Shown: piece by piece, positions 37,460-45,820 of the stretch
How positions within the stretch are numbered: position 1 is the first letter of the stretch
Layout: each line of letters begins with the position of its first letter
NCBI GenBank assembly: GCA_963779645.1
Contig: CAVZYX010000005.1
Span: forward strand, 2,294,001 to 2,358,000
Direction: 5' to 3'
Length of the DNA stretch: 64,000 bases
From: CALMBW01 sp963779645
GTDB taxonomy: Bacteria > Actinomycetota > CADDZG01 > WHSQ01
Made by a program: the position numbers and the translations under genes
The notes under the pieces: generated by a model
The model's database searches: none
Told to the model about the DNA's origin: nothing
What the model saw: the letters and a program-made list of their open reading frames with translations, nothing else

Positions 37460-38088
37460 TGCTTGTTCTGCCTCCAACTGAACGAACGCACCTTCGCCCG
37501 CTCTTCGCGGGATCCGAGGTCCTCGCCATCTTCTCTTTCATCCATCGCGGCGCGCGACGGGGTCGCTCGCAAAGGAGCGGCACTCGAACGCGTCTCGGGG
37601 GCCGCGGCCTGGCGAGGTTCGGGAGCGGCCGGCGGTTCGGGATGTGAGTCAAGACGGCGGAGGGTGCGCAACTGATCCTCGAGGAAGTTGCCCAACTTGT
37701 TCTTCAGATCGGATTCGACCTTCTTCAGGCGGGCGATCGACTCGTCCAGATCGCGCTTGCGCACGGAATGATCTCGCTCGAGGCTCTCGTTGCGACGGTT
37801 CGCCTCGGAGATCATGCGCTCGGCCTTGGATCGAGCAGTCTCGATCGCCTCTTCGGCCGCCTTCTCCGCGTTCAGCAAGGTCTTCTTTAGGACCTCCTCG
37901 GCATCGCGAGCCTGCGCAACATGCTCTTCGAGCTCTTTTATCCGCTGGAACAGCTGTCGGTTCTCGCGCTGCACGCGATCCAGGATCGCCGCCACATCAT
38001 CGAGGAAGTCATCGACCTCCTCTTGGTTGTAACCGCGCCACGCATCGTGGAACTGCTTGGTGTGGATGTCGCGAGCATCTAGCTCCAT
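37456..38088 (-). CDS. divIVA: DivIVA/Wag31-type coiled-coil protein
   Basis: The 210-residue protein begins MELDARDIHTKQFHDAWRGY and continues with NQEEVDDFLDDVAAIL, the lipid-binding crossed-loop motif of DivIVA. A long coiled coil follows (residues 45-140) and then a Pro/Ala-rich linker and a charged C-terminus. In Actinobacteria it marks curved membrane at poles and septa and guides growth. It is the usual last member of the ftsZ-sepF-yggT-divIVA series. Confidence 0.93.
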   Translation of the reverse strand: MELDARDIHTKQFHDAWRGYNQEEVDDFLDDVAAILDRVQRENRQLFQRIKELEEHVAQARDAEEVLKKTLLNAEKAAEEAIETARSKAERMISEANRRNESLERDHSVRKRDLDESIARLKKVESDLKNKLGNFLEDQLRTLRRLDSHPEPPAAPEPRQAAAPETRSSAAPLRATPSRAAMDEREDGEDLGSREERAKVRSFSWRQNKQ

Positions 38089-38125
38089 AGGGTCAGTATC
38101 TCAGACGGTATGGGGGCAAAGTCGG

Positions 38126-38386
38126 TCATCCGGCCGTACAGATCGCGTTGCTCAGGACACCCATGATGATGAAGATGAAGATCGGGGAGATGTCGAGTCC
38201 ACCGATCGGCGGGATGAACTTCCGGAAGAACCCCATCACGGGCTCGGTCAAGTCGTAGATGACGCGGATGACAGGCGTCAGGTTCCGAGGCGGCGACCAG
38301 AACATCGTCACCCAGGAAAGGACGATGCGTGCGATCAGGATGAAGTAGTACGCGGTTAGCGCGTAGCACGCTATGTCGTAGGCCAC
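38126..38386 (-). CDS. yggT: YggT family membrane protein
   Basis: The 86-residue protein has two YggT-type membrane helices: CYALTAYYFILIARIVLSWV and SPIFIFIIMGVLSNAICTA, with the conserved LTEPVMGFFRKFIPPIGG between them. The start is a GTG at 38386. Members of this family are needed for cell shape or osmotic tolerance in some bacteria, but the mechanism is unknown. It lies between sepF and divIVA as in most Actinobacteria. Confidence 0.92.
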   Translation of the reverse strand: MAYDIACYALTAYYFILIARIVLSWVTMFWSPPRNLTPVIRVIYDLTEPVMGFFRKFIPPIGGLDISPIFIFIIMGVLSNAICTAG

Positions 38387-38397
38387 TAGCTGCGCAC

Positions 38398-38913
38398 TTA
38401 GGCCTGGTAGAAGAGCCCACGCTCTTCGAGCAGGCGCTGCTGCTCCTCGGCCGATACGGCGGTCCCCTTGGGCGTCAGCAGGTACATATCTTGGCCGACC
38501 TGACGCATGCGGCCCTCGAGTCCATAAACCAATCCGCTTGCGAAGTTCTTCAGGCGGGACTTGGTGTCGTCATCCGCTGCCTGGAGATTCATGAAGACGA
38601 TCGAACCGTCCCGGAACTTGTCCCCCAGCTCCTGAGCATGGGTCCCGAAGTTCGTGGGCTCGAGATGATGGACGCTGGGCGCCTGGCGGGCCTCCGGCAT
38701 GGGGCGGATCACAGCTCCCTCGGACTCCCAATCCCGCTGGTTCGACTTTGATCGGCGACCTCGACCGCTGGGCTCTACGCGACGGAGCGGACTGCGGCGA
38801 GAGGCCGGCTCGGCCTCGTCCTCCATCAAGTCGTCATAGTTGTCGTAGTCGTCGTATTCCTCGTCCTCAACGAGTCCGAGGTACATGAGCGTTCGTCTCC
38901 ATATCCCTGCCAT
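38398..38913 (-). CDS. sepF: Cell division protein SepF
   Basis: From the ATG at 38913 the protein has 171 residues. The N-terminal amphipathic helix MAGIWRRTLMYLGLVEDEEY anchors to membrane, an acidic/basic linker follows, and the FtsZ-binding core is VHHLEPTNFGTHAQELGDKF, then RDGSIVFMNLQ and SRLKNFASGLVYGLEGRMRQ. It ties FtsZ filaments to membrane, taking over FtsA's role, which fits the lack of ftsA here. Confidence 0.95.
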   Translation of the reverse strand: MAGIWRRTLMYLGLVEDEEYDDYDNYDDLMEDEAEPASRRSPLRRVEPSGRGRRSKSNQRDWESEGAVIRPMPEARQAPSVHHLEPTNFGTHAQELGDKFRDGSIVFMNLQAADDDTKSRLKNFASGLVYGLEGRMRQVGQDMYLLTPKGTAVSAEEQQRLLEERGLFYQA

Positions 38914-38978
38914 GTCGGCAGGATATCCCGCGTTAGGGCGCAAGGAACGTATATGTGGTGCTTCGTTCTAGACGTTGT

Positions 38979-39668
38979 TTAGGCGTTGCGGGGGCCGAAG
39001 ATCGCCTCTCCGACCCTGGTGATCGTGGCCCCCTCCTCGACGGCGACGCCCAGATCGCGGGTCATCCCCATGGAGAGCTCGGTTGCCTCGGGATGTGAGG
39101 CCCGAACGAGCTCCGAGAGCTGCCTGAGCTCTGCGAAGTAAGGACGGGACGCCTCTGGGTCCTCGGCGAAGGGGGCCATCGTCATCAATCCGCGGAACCG
39201 AACGCCTTCGAGCCGGGCGATCTCATCCGCCAACGCCGACACCGCGGCGGGCTCGACCCCGTGCTTCGTTCGTTCGCCGGAGACGTTCACCTCCATCAAG
39301 ACGTCCTGCGTGTGGCCAAGGGCCGAAGCTCGACGACCGATCGCTTCTGCGAGGCCGTAGCGATCGACGGAATGGATGAGGTGTGCTCCTACCGTGTGAC
39401 GAACCTTGTTGGTCTGCAGGTTGCCGATGAAGTGCCACCGGGCGATGGGGCCGAGGGCCGCAGCCTTCTCGCGGAACTCCTGCGCACGGTTCTCGCCCAG
39501 GTCGGTCGCGCCGGCGTCGACAACATCGCGGATCACATCGATCGTCCGCGTCTTGGACACCGCGACCAAGGTGATCTCGGCTGGGTCGCGGCCGGCTCTT
39601 TTCGCCGCGTCACCGATCTCCGAGCGAACTCGCTCCAGGTTGGCGCGCAACCGATCTGTGGTGCTCAT
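38979..39668 (-). CDS. yggS: YggS-family PLP homeostasis protein
   Basis: The 229-residue protein has the family PLP-Lys in ITLVAVSKTRTIDVIRDVV and the motifs ATDLGENRAQEF, ARWHFIGNLQTNKVR, LMTMAPFAED and ELSMGMTRD. It binds PLP without enzyme activity and balances B6 supply. The second ATG at 39668 overlaps the pgeF stop (ATGA); an ATG 6 bp upstream is the alternative. It is commonly found between pgeF and sepF in Actinobacteria. Confidence 0.93.
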   Translation of the reverse strand: MSTTDRLRANLERVRSEIGDAAKRAGRDPAEITLVAVSKTRTIDVIRDVVDAGATDLGENRAQEFREKAAALGPIARWHFIGNLQTNKVRHTVGAHLIHSVDRYGLAEAIGRRASALGHTQDVLMEVNVSGERTKHGVEPAAVSALADEIARLEGVRFRGLMTMAPFAEDPEASRPYFAELRQLSELVRASHPEATELSMGMTRDLGVAVEEGATITRVGEAIFGPRNA

Positions 39669-40384
39669 CGCCATGCGATGAACCCACCCTGGCGCCCAGT
39701 CACACCATCCCGCCTGTGAGAGAAGAGTTCCGCGTTACAGGACGTGCACTCCCCCGAGAAGCCCAAGCGATCGATGCCGCATCGTTCAAGGATCGAAAGC
39801 GCCGCCCGGCCGGTATCGATGGCGCCGTTTTCTACAGGCAGGCCGTGTTCACGGAACGTCTTCAACCTGTCTTCACCCACCTGGTAACAGCACGCCCTGA
39901 TCGAAGGGCCTACCCATGCGGCCTTCACGTCCCCCACTCTCTCCACCGCCGCTTCGATCACTCCACCGACCAACCCGCGCCACCCGGCGTGGGCCGCCGC
40001 TATGGCGTCAGCGCCGGCGATCAGTACCGGCACACAATCGGCCGCCAACACACCAACTGTGGTGCTGCTCTGCGTGATGAGCGCGTCGCCTTCCCCCACA
40101 ACCCCACAGGTCCCCTCGCCAACATCGACAACGGTCCGTCCATGCACCTGATTAAGAAGCGTTATTGACGCCTCTGCGAAACCCACTGCTCTCTCGATGA
40201 GCGATCGATTCTCGAGCACCGAGCTCTCGACGTCGCCCACCATCGAGGACACGTTCAGCGCGTCATAGGGAGCCGCTGAAACACCTCCGATACGAGTGGT
40301 GAAAGCGATGGCCACACCAAGATCCGTCGTATCCGCCGTGAAGTACGGCACCGGTCCATCAACGCGATTGAGGGTTTCGATCAT
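39665..40384 (-). CDS. pgeF: Purine nucleoside phosphorylase-type laccase-domain protein (YfiH/PgeF)
   Basis: The 239-residue protein has the metal/active-site motifs LLNQVHGRTVVDV, LAADCVPVLIAG, AAAHAGWRGLVGG and VGPSIRACCYQVG. Relatives cleave adenosine and inosine phosphorolytically and were formerly called polyphenol oxidases; some edit peptidoglycan precursors. It lies after the ftsZ terminator and is coupled to yggS by a 4-bp overlap. Confidence 0.93.
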   Translation of the reverse strand: MIETLNRVDGPVPYFTADTTDLGVAIAFTTRIGGVSAAPYDALNVSSMVGDVESSVLENRSLIERAVGFAEASITLLNQVHGRTVVDVGEGTCGVVGEGDALITQSSTTVGVLAADCVPVLIAGADAIAAAHAGWRGLVGGVIEAAVERVGDVKAAWVGPSIRACCYQVGEDRLKTFREHGLPVENGAIDTGRAALSILERCGIDRLGFSGECTSCNAELFSHRRDGVTGRQGGFIAWR

Positions 40385-40405
40385 GGAGCCAGCTTAGAGG
40401 TGGGC

Positions 40406-40442
40406 AAAAAAAGAAGCGGGACCCTCGAAAGGGTCCCGCTTC
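40406..40442 (-). terminator. Intrinsic terminator after ftsZ
   Basis: On the minus strand GCGGGACCCT and AGGGTCCCGC form a 10-bp perfect stem with a 4-nt TTCG-type loop, followed by CTTCTTTTTTTGC, a run of seven T. It lies 30 bp after the ftsZ stop. It separates the division cluster from pgeF and its neighbours. Confidence 0.92.
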
Positions 40443-40471
40443 ATGGGGAAGAGTTCCCCTGGATTACCCGT

Positions 40472-41584
40472 CTATTCGTTACGAAGGAAGCTGGGGACGT
40501 CGAAATCGTCCTCCGCGTCGAACACGAGTCGCTCCTTCTCGGGCTCTCCACCGGAGAGGAAGGGCTCGGACTCATCGACCGACGACAGGGAGAAGATCTC
40601 CTCGTCCGGCTTGATGAGATCCTCGGCCTCCCGCTGTCCCCAGCGGTCGAACCCTGCGGCGATGACCGTGACGCGGACCTCATCGCCCAGCGTGTCGTCC
40701 ACCACGGCGCCGAAGATGATGTTGGCGTCGGGGTGAGCGGCCTTGCTGATGATCGTGGCCGCCTCGTTGACCTCCATGAGGCCAAGATCCGAGCCACCGG
40801 CGATGTTGAGGAGCACTCCACGTGCACCCTCGATCGACGCCTCGAGCAACGGCGACGAGATCGCCGAGCGGGCGGCCTCCGCTGCGCGGCCCTCGCCGCG
40901 TGCCTGGCCGATACCCATCAACGACGAACCTGCATCGGTCATGACTGCCTTCACATCTGCGAAGTCGAGGTTGATCAGACCGGGGGTCGTGATGAGGTCG
41001 GTGATGCCCTGCACACCCTGCAACAGGACCTCGTCCGCCATCCGGAATGCCTCAAGAACCGAAGTCGTTTGATCGCCTACATCTAGCAACCTGTCGTTCG
41101 GGATGACGATGAGGGTGTCGACCTTGTCTTTCAGGTTGCCGATACCGACCTCGGCCTTCTGGGCACGCTGACGTCCTTCGAAAGCGAAGGGTCTCGTGAC
41201 CACACCGATCGTCAGTGCGCCGATCGTCTTTGCGATCTCGGCAACGATGGGGGCCCCACCGGTTCCGGTTCCGCCACCCTTGCCCGCGGTGATGAAGACC
41301 ATGTCGGCCCCCTTGAGGACCTCTTCGATCTCATCGCGATGCTCTTCGGCGGCTTGGCGACCTACCTCAGGATCGGCACCCGCGCCGAGACCCCGGGTTA
41401 GCTCCCGTCCGATGTCGAGCTTGACGTCGGCATCCGACATCAATAGAGCCTGAGCGTCGGTGTTGATGGCGATGAATTCCACACCGCGCAACCCGACCTC
41501 GATCATCCGGTTGACGGCATTAACGCCACCGCCCCCGATCCCCACCACCTTGATAACGGCGAGGTAGTTCTGTGGGTTAGCCAC
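40472..41584 (-). CDS. ftsZ: Cell division protein FtsZ
   Basis: The GTG at 41584, 6 nt after GGGAGG, gives 370 residues. The tubulin signature is GKGGGTGTGGAPIVAEIAK; other GTP contacts are IKVVGIGGGGVNAVNRM, IVIPNDRLL and the synergy-loop region INLDFADVKAVM. The C-terminal linker is acidic and ends DDFDVPSFLRNE, the peptide that binds SepF and others. A strong promoter lies 150 bp upstream and a terminator follows, so ftsZ can be expressed alone. Confidence 0.98.
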   Translation of the reverse strand: MANPQNYLAVIKVVGIGGGGVNAVNRMIEVGLRGVEFIAINTDAQALLMSDADVKLDIGRELTRGLGAGADPEVGRQAAEEHRDEIEEVLKGADMVFITAGKGGGTGTGGAPIVAEIAKTIGALTIGVVTRPFAFEGRQRAQKAEVGIGNLKDKVDTLIVIPNDRLLDVGDQTTSVLEAFRMADEVLLQGVQGITDLITTPGLINLDFADVKAVMTDAGSSLMGIGQARGEGRAAEAARSAISSPLLEASIEGARGVLLNIAGGSDLGLMEVNEAATIISKAAHPDANIIFGAVVDDTLGDEVRVTVIAAGFDRWGQREAEDLIKPDEEIFSLSSVDESEPFLSGGEPEKERLVFDAEDDFDVPSFLRNE

Positions 41585-41735
41585 TCTTGCCTCCCTTCTA
41601 AGCCCTAAACCCAACCTCCAAGCTTCAGACCTTTCTTCATCCCCAACTGCGTTTGTGCAGGTCAGAAGGTGTTTCTTCGAGTCTCAAGCTTCACTAGAGC
41701 TTTATACTTATGTAAACCTGTAGCTTCGGTTGAGC

Positions 41736-41764
41736 AATATACATACGCGTACCAACCGCGTCAA
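41736..41764 (-). promoter_or_regulatory. Sigma-70-type promoter upstream of ftsZ
   Basis: On the minus strand TTGACG (41764-41759) and TATATT (41741-41736) are 17 bp apart, close to consensus. It lies about 150 bp before the ftsZ GTG, in the 250-bp gap after the methyltransferase gene. The leader downstream is AT-richer than its surroundings and contains a second TATAAA-like box near 41,702. No gene is seen in the gap. Confidence 0.75.
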
Positions 41765-41836
41765 CCGCAACACCTGCCACGGCCGGATCATTGGCCACCG
41801 TGCGGTGCACCCATAGCACCTAGTGGCATGGAAAGG

Positions 41837-42601
41837 TCAACTGCGCCGTAGACAGCGGGCGATTCCGCGATAGAGGAAGGAGTGGTCCCCGCGGGCCTGG
41901 TACAGGAAAGCCGTCTCGGCACGCAGCCATTCCTCGGTGGCTCGCGGATCCTCTCCCCGGTCTCCTGAAGCAACGATCGTGTTGCTGTGAGAGAGGAGAT
42001 AGGCAACGAGCTGATCCTGGGAAAGCGTGATGGGATCGTCGTACTCGAGGACCTCGTTTTCCGTGAAGTGCTTAGAAGTCATGCTTCGATCGGCCTGCTC
42101 ACCCCGCGGAGGAGGCGGGTATCTGGACCCGTAGACCTCCTCGAGCCAAGTGCTCATCGTCGGGTCATCAACCGAGCCCATGAAGAAATGATCGTAGATA
42201 GCTAGCCATCCATCCAGCGCTAGCACTCGAGCAGCTTCATCGAAGAACGACGCTTGATTGAACCAGTGCACCCCCGAGGACGCCGTTACAAGAGAAAAGG
42301 TGGCGGAATGGAAAGGCAGATGCTCGGCTGCCCCCAAGGCATAGGCGACACCATCATCGCGAGGAGCGAGCTCGATCATGTCCTCCACAGGATCGATGCC
42401 CACCACGAAACCCGACCACTCCCCAAGAGCGACGGTTGAGAGACCTGTGCCACACGCGATATCGAGAGCGCGAGGTAGCGGTTGTGCGCCGACAACGTCC
42501 ATGATCCTTGAGAGGGCGCGGGGGTGATGGAACATCCTCCCGGCCCGATAACGTGACGCACCACCTGACCATGCGAATGGGTTCTGCGTGACTTCGGCCA
42601 T
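41837..42601 (-). CDS. Class I SAM-dependent methyltransferase
   Basis: From the ATG at 42601 the protein has 254 residues. SAM motif I is ALDIACGTGLSTVALGEW, motif II VVGIDPVEDMIELA, motif III around AAEHLPFHSATFSLVTAS and GVHWFNQASFFDEAARVL. The substrate cannot be named. It stands between ftsQ and ftsZ, where no methyltransferase is normally found, 37 bp after ftsQ; it may simply be inserted there. Confidence 0.87.
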   Translation of the reverse strand: MAEVTQNPFAWSGGASRYRAGRMFHHPRALSRIMDVVGAQPLPRALDIACGTGLSTVALGEWSGFVVGIDPVEDMIELAPRDDGVAYALGAAEHLPFHSATFSLVTASSGVHWFNQASFFDEAARVLALDGWLAIYDHFFMGSVDDPTMSTWLEEVYGSRYPPPPRGEQADRSMTSKHFTENEVLEYDDPITLSQDQLVAYLLSHSNTIVASGDRGEDPRATEEWLRAETAFLYQARGDHSFLYRGIARCLRRS

Positions 42602-42638
42602 GCCCCAAAGGTAAGCCCCGGAGGAACGATGGCCGCCT

Positions 42639-43475
42639 CTAGGTTTCCGGGCCCACCTCCGCCTCACCATCGGCCGAGGAGTCAACTGGCTTATCTGAGA
42701 CGGCGGGTGAGGTGGGGACGCGGACGTCTATGTAGGTCGCTCCCCTGCCCTCGGCTTGGATCCTCGCGAGGAGGACCTTAAGAACGGTGTTCTTGGCATC
42801 GAGCATCTCGGCTGCGCCATAGCGAACGGTAGTTCCGTTGGCGAGAGAGAAGCTGATGCGCTCGATGGTCGGTGCGAAGACACCGACGATGTCGTCGCTA
42901 AGAGAGGATGGCATCGAGCGGTAGGCCTTCAAGGCGGCAAGTGCTTCCTGGGTGAGTAGTCGGAGCCCCGGGCTGATGTCTCCAACCTCGACTCCGGCGA
43001 GGACCGGAAGCCCGTCTACGGCGTCTCCCGACGAGAGGACATTGCCGTGAGCGTCGATCGTCCAGCGCGCGGCCCCGAGTGCCAGAACCATCATGGGGGT
43101 GCGCTCGACGATCCTCACCCGGACCGTTCCGGGGAGCATCCGATCGACTTCTGCACTCTTGACCCACGGAAGTGCTTCGACCTTGGCAACCACCTCGGAG
43201 GTCGGCAAGAGAAGGAGGTTCTGCTCGGTCTTCAGGAGTCCGGCGGCCTCGGCGACCTCGTCTTCGGTCGTGAACTCGGCCCCCAAGACTTTGATCTCGC
43301 GGACGTCCAGTAGCGGAGACCAGAACATCGCCCATCCGATGGCGGCGAGAGCGGCAAGGATGGCCACGCCCAGGAGCCATCGCTTCCTCTTCGACCTCGC
43401 GACTGCCTTGCGACGCCTCGAGATACGAGGGTCGGTGTTGACTCGACCAACACCCTCACGGAGTTCTACGCTCAT
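42639..43475 (-). CDS. ftsQ: Cell division protein FtsQ
   Basis: The 278-residue protein has a basic cytosolic start, one membrane helix (WLLGVAILAALAAIGWAMF), a POTRA domain (LLDVREIKVLGAEFTTEDEV) and the FtsQ beta domain (VKSAEVDRMLPGTVRVRIVE, then RTPMMVLAL). It bridges FtsL/FtsB-like proteins and the septal synthases outside the membrane. It overlaps murB by 4 bp (ATGA). Confidence 0.93.
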   Translation of the reverse strand: MSVELREGVGRVNTDPRISRRRKAVARSKRKRWLLGVAILAALAAIGWAMFWSPLLDVREIKVLGAEFTTEDEVAEAAGLLKTEQNLLLLPTSEVVAKVEALPWVKSAEVDRMLPGTVRVRIVERTPMMVLALGAARWTIDAHGNVLSSGDAVDGLPVLAGVEVGDISPGLRLLTQEALAALKAYRSMPSSLSDDIVGVFAPTIERISFSLANGTTVRYGAAEMLDAKNTVLKVLLARIQAEGRGATYIDVRVPTSPAVSDKPVDSSADGEAEVGPET

Positions 43476-44438
43476 ACCTCATCTTCTCCGGTGAAGGCTC
43501 CGATGAAGCGGATCTCGGTCTGAAGTTCTACGCCCGAGTTCTCCTTGACTCGCTTCCGCACCTCGCGGACAAGATCTCTAACGTCCTGCGATGTCGCGCC
43601 TTGTTCTGCGATGAAGAAGTTCGCGTGAAGGTTCGACACCGAGGCACCTCCCACCGCGAACCCTTTGAGCCCTGCTGCCTCAACGAGACGTCCGGCGGAA
43701 TCGCCGGGAGGGTTCTTGAATACGCTGCCCGCGTTCTGGAGAGCACCGGGCTGGGTTTCTCGCGCGATGGCGTCGGTAGTTCTCCATGCGCTCTCGAACG
43801 TCCCCTTCATCGGCGGAAGCGAGGGCGAACCGAGCGTCTACTACGAGGTCCTTCTCGGTGAGAGCTGAACGCCGGTACTCATAACCGAGCTCGAGCGCAT
43901 CTCGCTGCTCGGTGGTCAGCCTCTCGAGGTGCCACACGGTCGCTGACACGAGAACGTCTTTCACCTCGCCGCCATGTGCCCCTGCGTTCATCCGCACACC
44001 GCCACCGACAGACCCGGGGATCGCGATCATCCACTCCACCCCGCTGAGTCCACGGCGCGCTGCCCAGTTGGCCAGCTGAGGCATCGATGTAGCCGAACCT
44101 GCCGCGACGCCGGTGCCCGGCGATCCATGTGGGTCGTACGGCTCTATCCAATTGAAGGCACTACCTAAACGGATGACTACTCCGGGAAAGCCGCGATCGG
44201 AAACAACGAGGTTCGAGCCGCGCCCAAGAGCAAGGATCTGAACGTTGCCGTCGCCCAACCCTGCCGACGCGAGCGTCTCTCCCAGAAGGTCGAGATCCTG
44301 AGAGCGCGCCGGTTCGACATAGAGGGATGCGGGACCTCCCAAACGGTAGGTGGTGAACCTAGCGAGATCGAGGTCGGTCGAGATACGGCCCTTGAATCCC
44401 GCAGCGCTGAGTTTCTCTGCCACCGGTTGGAGGTTCAT
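43472..44438 (-). CDS. murB: UDP-N-acetylenolpyruvylglucosamine reductase, frameshifted
   Basis: The N-terminal FAD part (TTYRLGGPASLYVEP, LALGRGSNLVVSDRGFPGVV, IPGSVGGGVRMNAGAHGGEV) and the C-terminal part (QPGALQNAGSVFKNPPGDSA with the catalytic Ser, LKGFAVGGASVSNLHANFF) lie in different frames. The switch is a +1 step near 43,760; the first frame otherwise ends at 43,680 with unrelated residues. MurB is essential and single-copy in most bacteria, so an indel error is more likely than gene loss. It makes UDP-MurNAc and is coupled to murC and ftsQ by 4-bp overlaps. Confidence 0.93.
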
Positions 44439-45820
44439 CGACCGCTCTCCATCCGGGCCGCGGAGCGCGCGATGAACTCCTCGCCCACGGAGGTGACGTC
44501 TCCGGCCCCCAGGGTCATGAGCGCATCACCGGGCCTCACCGTTTGAACCAGGTAATCGAGCAGCTCTGCCCGGTGCGGGAAGTAAGCGACCGGTCGCCCG
44601 GGAAGAGACCGTGTGACCGAATCCACAAGGAGCTTCCCGGAGACTCCGGGCACAGGTGCCTCCCCCGCGCCGTAGACGTCCATAAGAACCACTCGATCGG
44701 CCCCCGCAAAGGCTGCGCCGAACTCGCCTGCCAAAGCGGCGGTTCGAGAGAAGCGATGTGGCTGAAAGACCGCGATGACCCTGTTCCATGGGCCGGGTCT
44801 GGTGGCTGCGAGCGTGGCGCGCACTTCGGTCGGGTGATGCGCATAATCGTCGATCACCGTCACGCCACCGACGGTGCCCCGCAACTGGAAGCGCCTCTCC
44901 ACACCGCGATAAGCATGTAAGCCGGCGGCGACCTCGTCTAGGGGAACTCCAACGGCACGACAGGAAGCCGCTGCCGTCACGGCGTTCCAGATGTTGTGTT
45001 CGCCCGGCACACGCATAGCGACTTCCGCACTGTCCTCGCCATGATGCAGCGTGAATCGCGGACCTTCCGTCGTGAATCGGATGTTTGTCGTGTGCACCAT
45101 GCCCCCTTCACCGAACGTGATGAGAGCTCTCTGTGTGGACCTTGCGTGGTCGATCATGTCCGCGTCATCGGCGGGGATCACGATCGACCCATTCGGCGGG
45201 CCCGAGGAGATGAACGACTTGAAGGCGTCACGAAGGTCATCCAACGATGCCCAGTGATCCACGTGGTCCATCTCGATGTTCGTGATGACTGCCACTGAGG
45301 GGGAAAGTAGAAGGAAAGAACCATCGCTCTCATCGGATTCGGCTACCGCCAGATCGCTGCTACCCGCTCGAGCATTCGTACCGATGTCGTTCAGTCCTGC
45401 ACCGATCAAGTACGTCGGATCCAGACCAGCTGCTCGCAAGATCGTGGCAACCATCGACGTGGTCGTCGTCTTTCCGTGAGTACCCGAGATCACTATCGAG
45501 CGGTAGCCGGTCAAGATGGATGCAAGTGCTGCGCCGCGGCTCAGGATCTCTAACCCGCGCTCTCGGGCTGCAGCAACCTCTGGATTCGTCTCGGGTATAG
45601 CTGTTGAGACGATCACGACCTCTGCTTGGCCGAGGGCTTCGGCTGTGTGACCGATGTGGATCGTCGCGCCCATAGCTTCGAGCATGGTTGCAACACGCGA
45701 GGTCTTGAGGTCGGTACCGCTCACATCGAAGCCCTGCTCGAGCAACACTTTCGCTATAGCCGACATCCCAGCGCCTCCGATGCCGACGAAATGAACCCGA
45801 CGGGGTGTCTCGAGGCTCAT
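44435..45820 (-). CDS. murC: UDP-N-acetylmuramate-L-alanine ligase
   Basis: The 461-residue Mur ligase begins RRVHFVGIGGAGMSAIAKVL. ATP site IVISGTHGKTTTTSMVATIL, metal/ligand region AESDESDGSFL, NIEMDHVDHW, GEHNIWNAVTA, and DDYAHHPTEVRATL are all present. It adds L-Ala to UDP-MurNAc in the cytosol. It overlaps murB and murG by 4 bp. Confidence 0.97.
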   Translation of the reverse strand: MSLETPRRVHFVGIGGAGMSAIAKVLLEQGFDVSGTDLKTSRVATMLEAMGATIHIGHTAEALGQAEVVIVSTAIPETNPEVAAARERGLEILSRGAALASILTGYRSIVISGTHGKTTTTSMVATILRAAGLDPTYLIGAGLNDIGTNARAGSSDLAVAESDESDGSFLLLSPSVAVITNIEMDHVDHWASLDDLRDAFKSFISSGPPNGSIVIPADDADMIDHARSTQRALITFGEGGMVHTTNIRFTTEGPRFTLHHGEDSAEVAMRVPGEHNIWNAVTAAASCRAVGVPLDEVAAGLHAYRGVERRFQLRGTVGGVTVIDDYAHHPTEVRATLAATRPGPWNRVIAVFQPHRFSRTAALAGEFGAAFAGADRVVLMDVYGAGEAPVPGVSGKLLVDSVTRSLPGRPVAYFPHRAELLDYLVQTVRPGDALMTLGAGDVTSVGEEFIARSAARMESGR

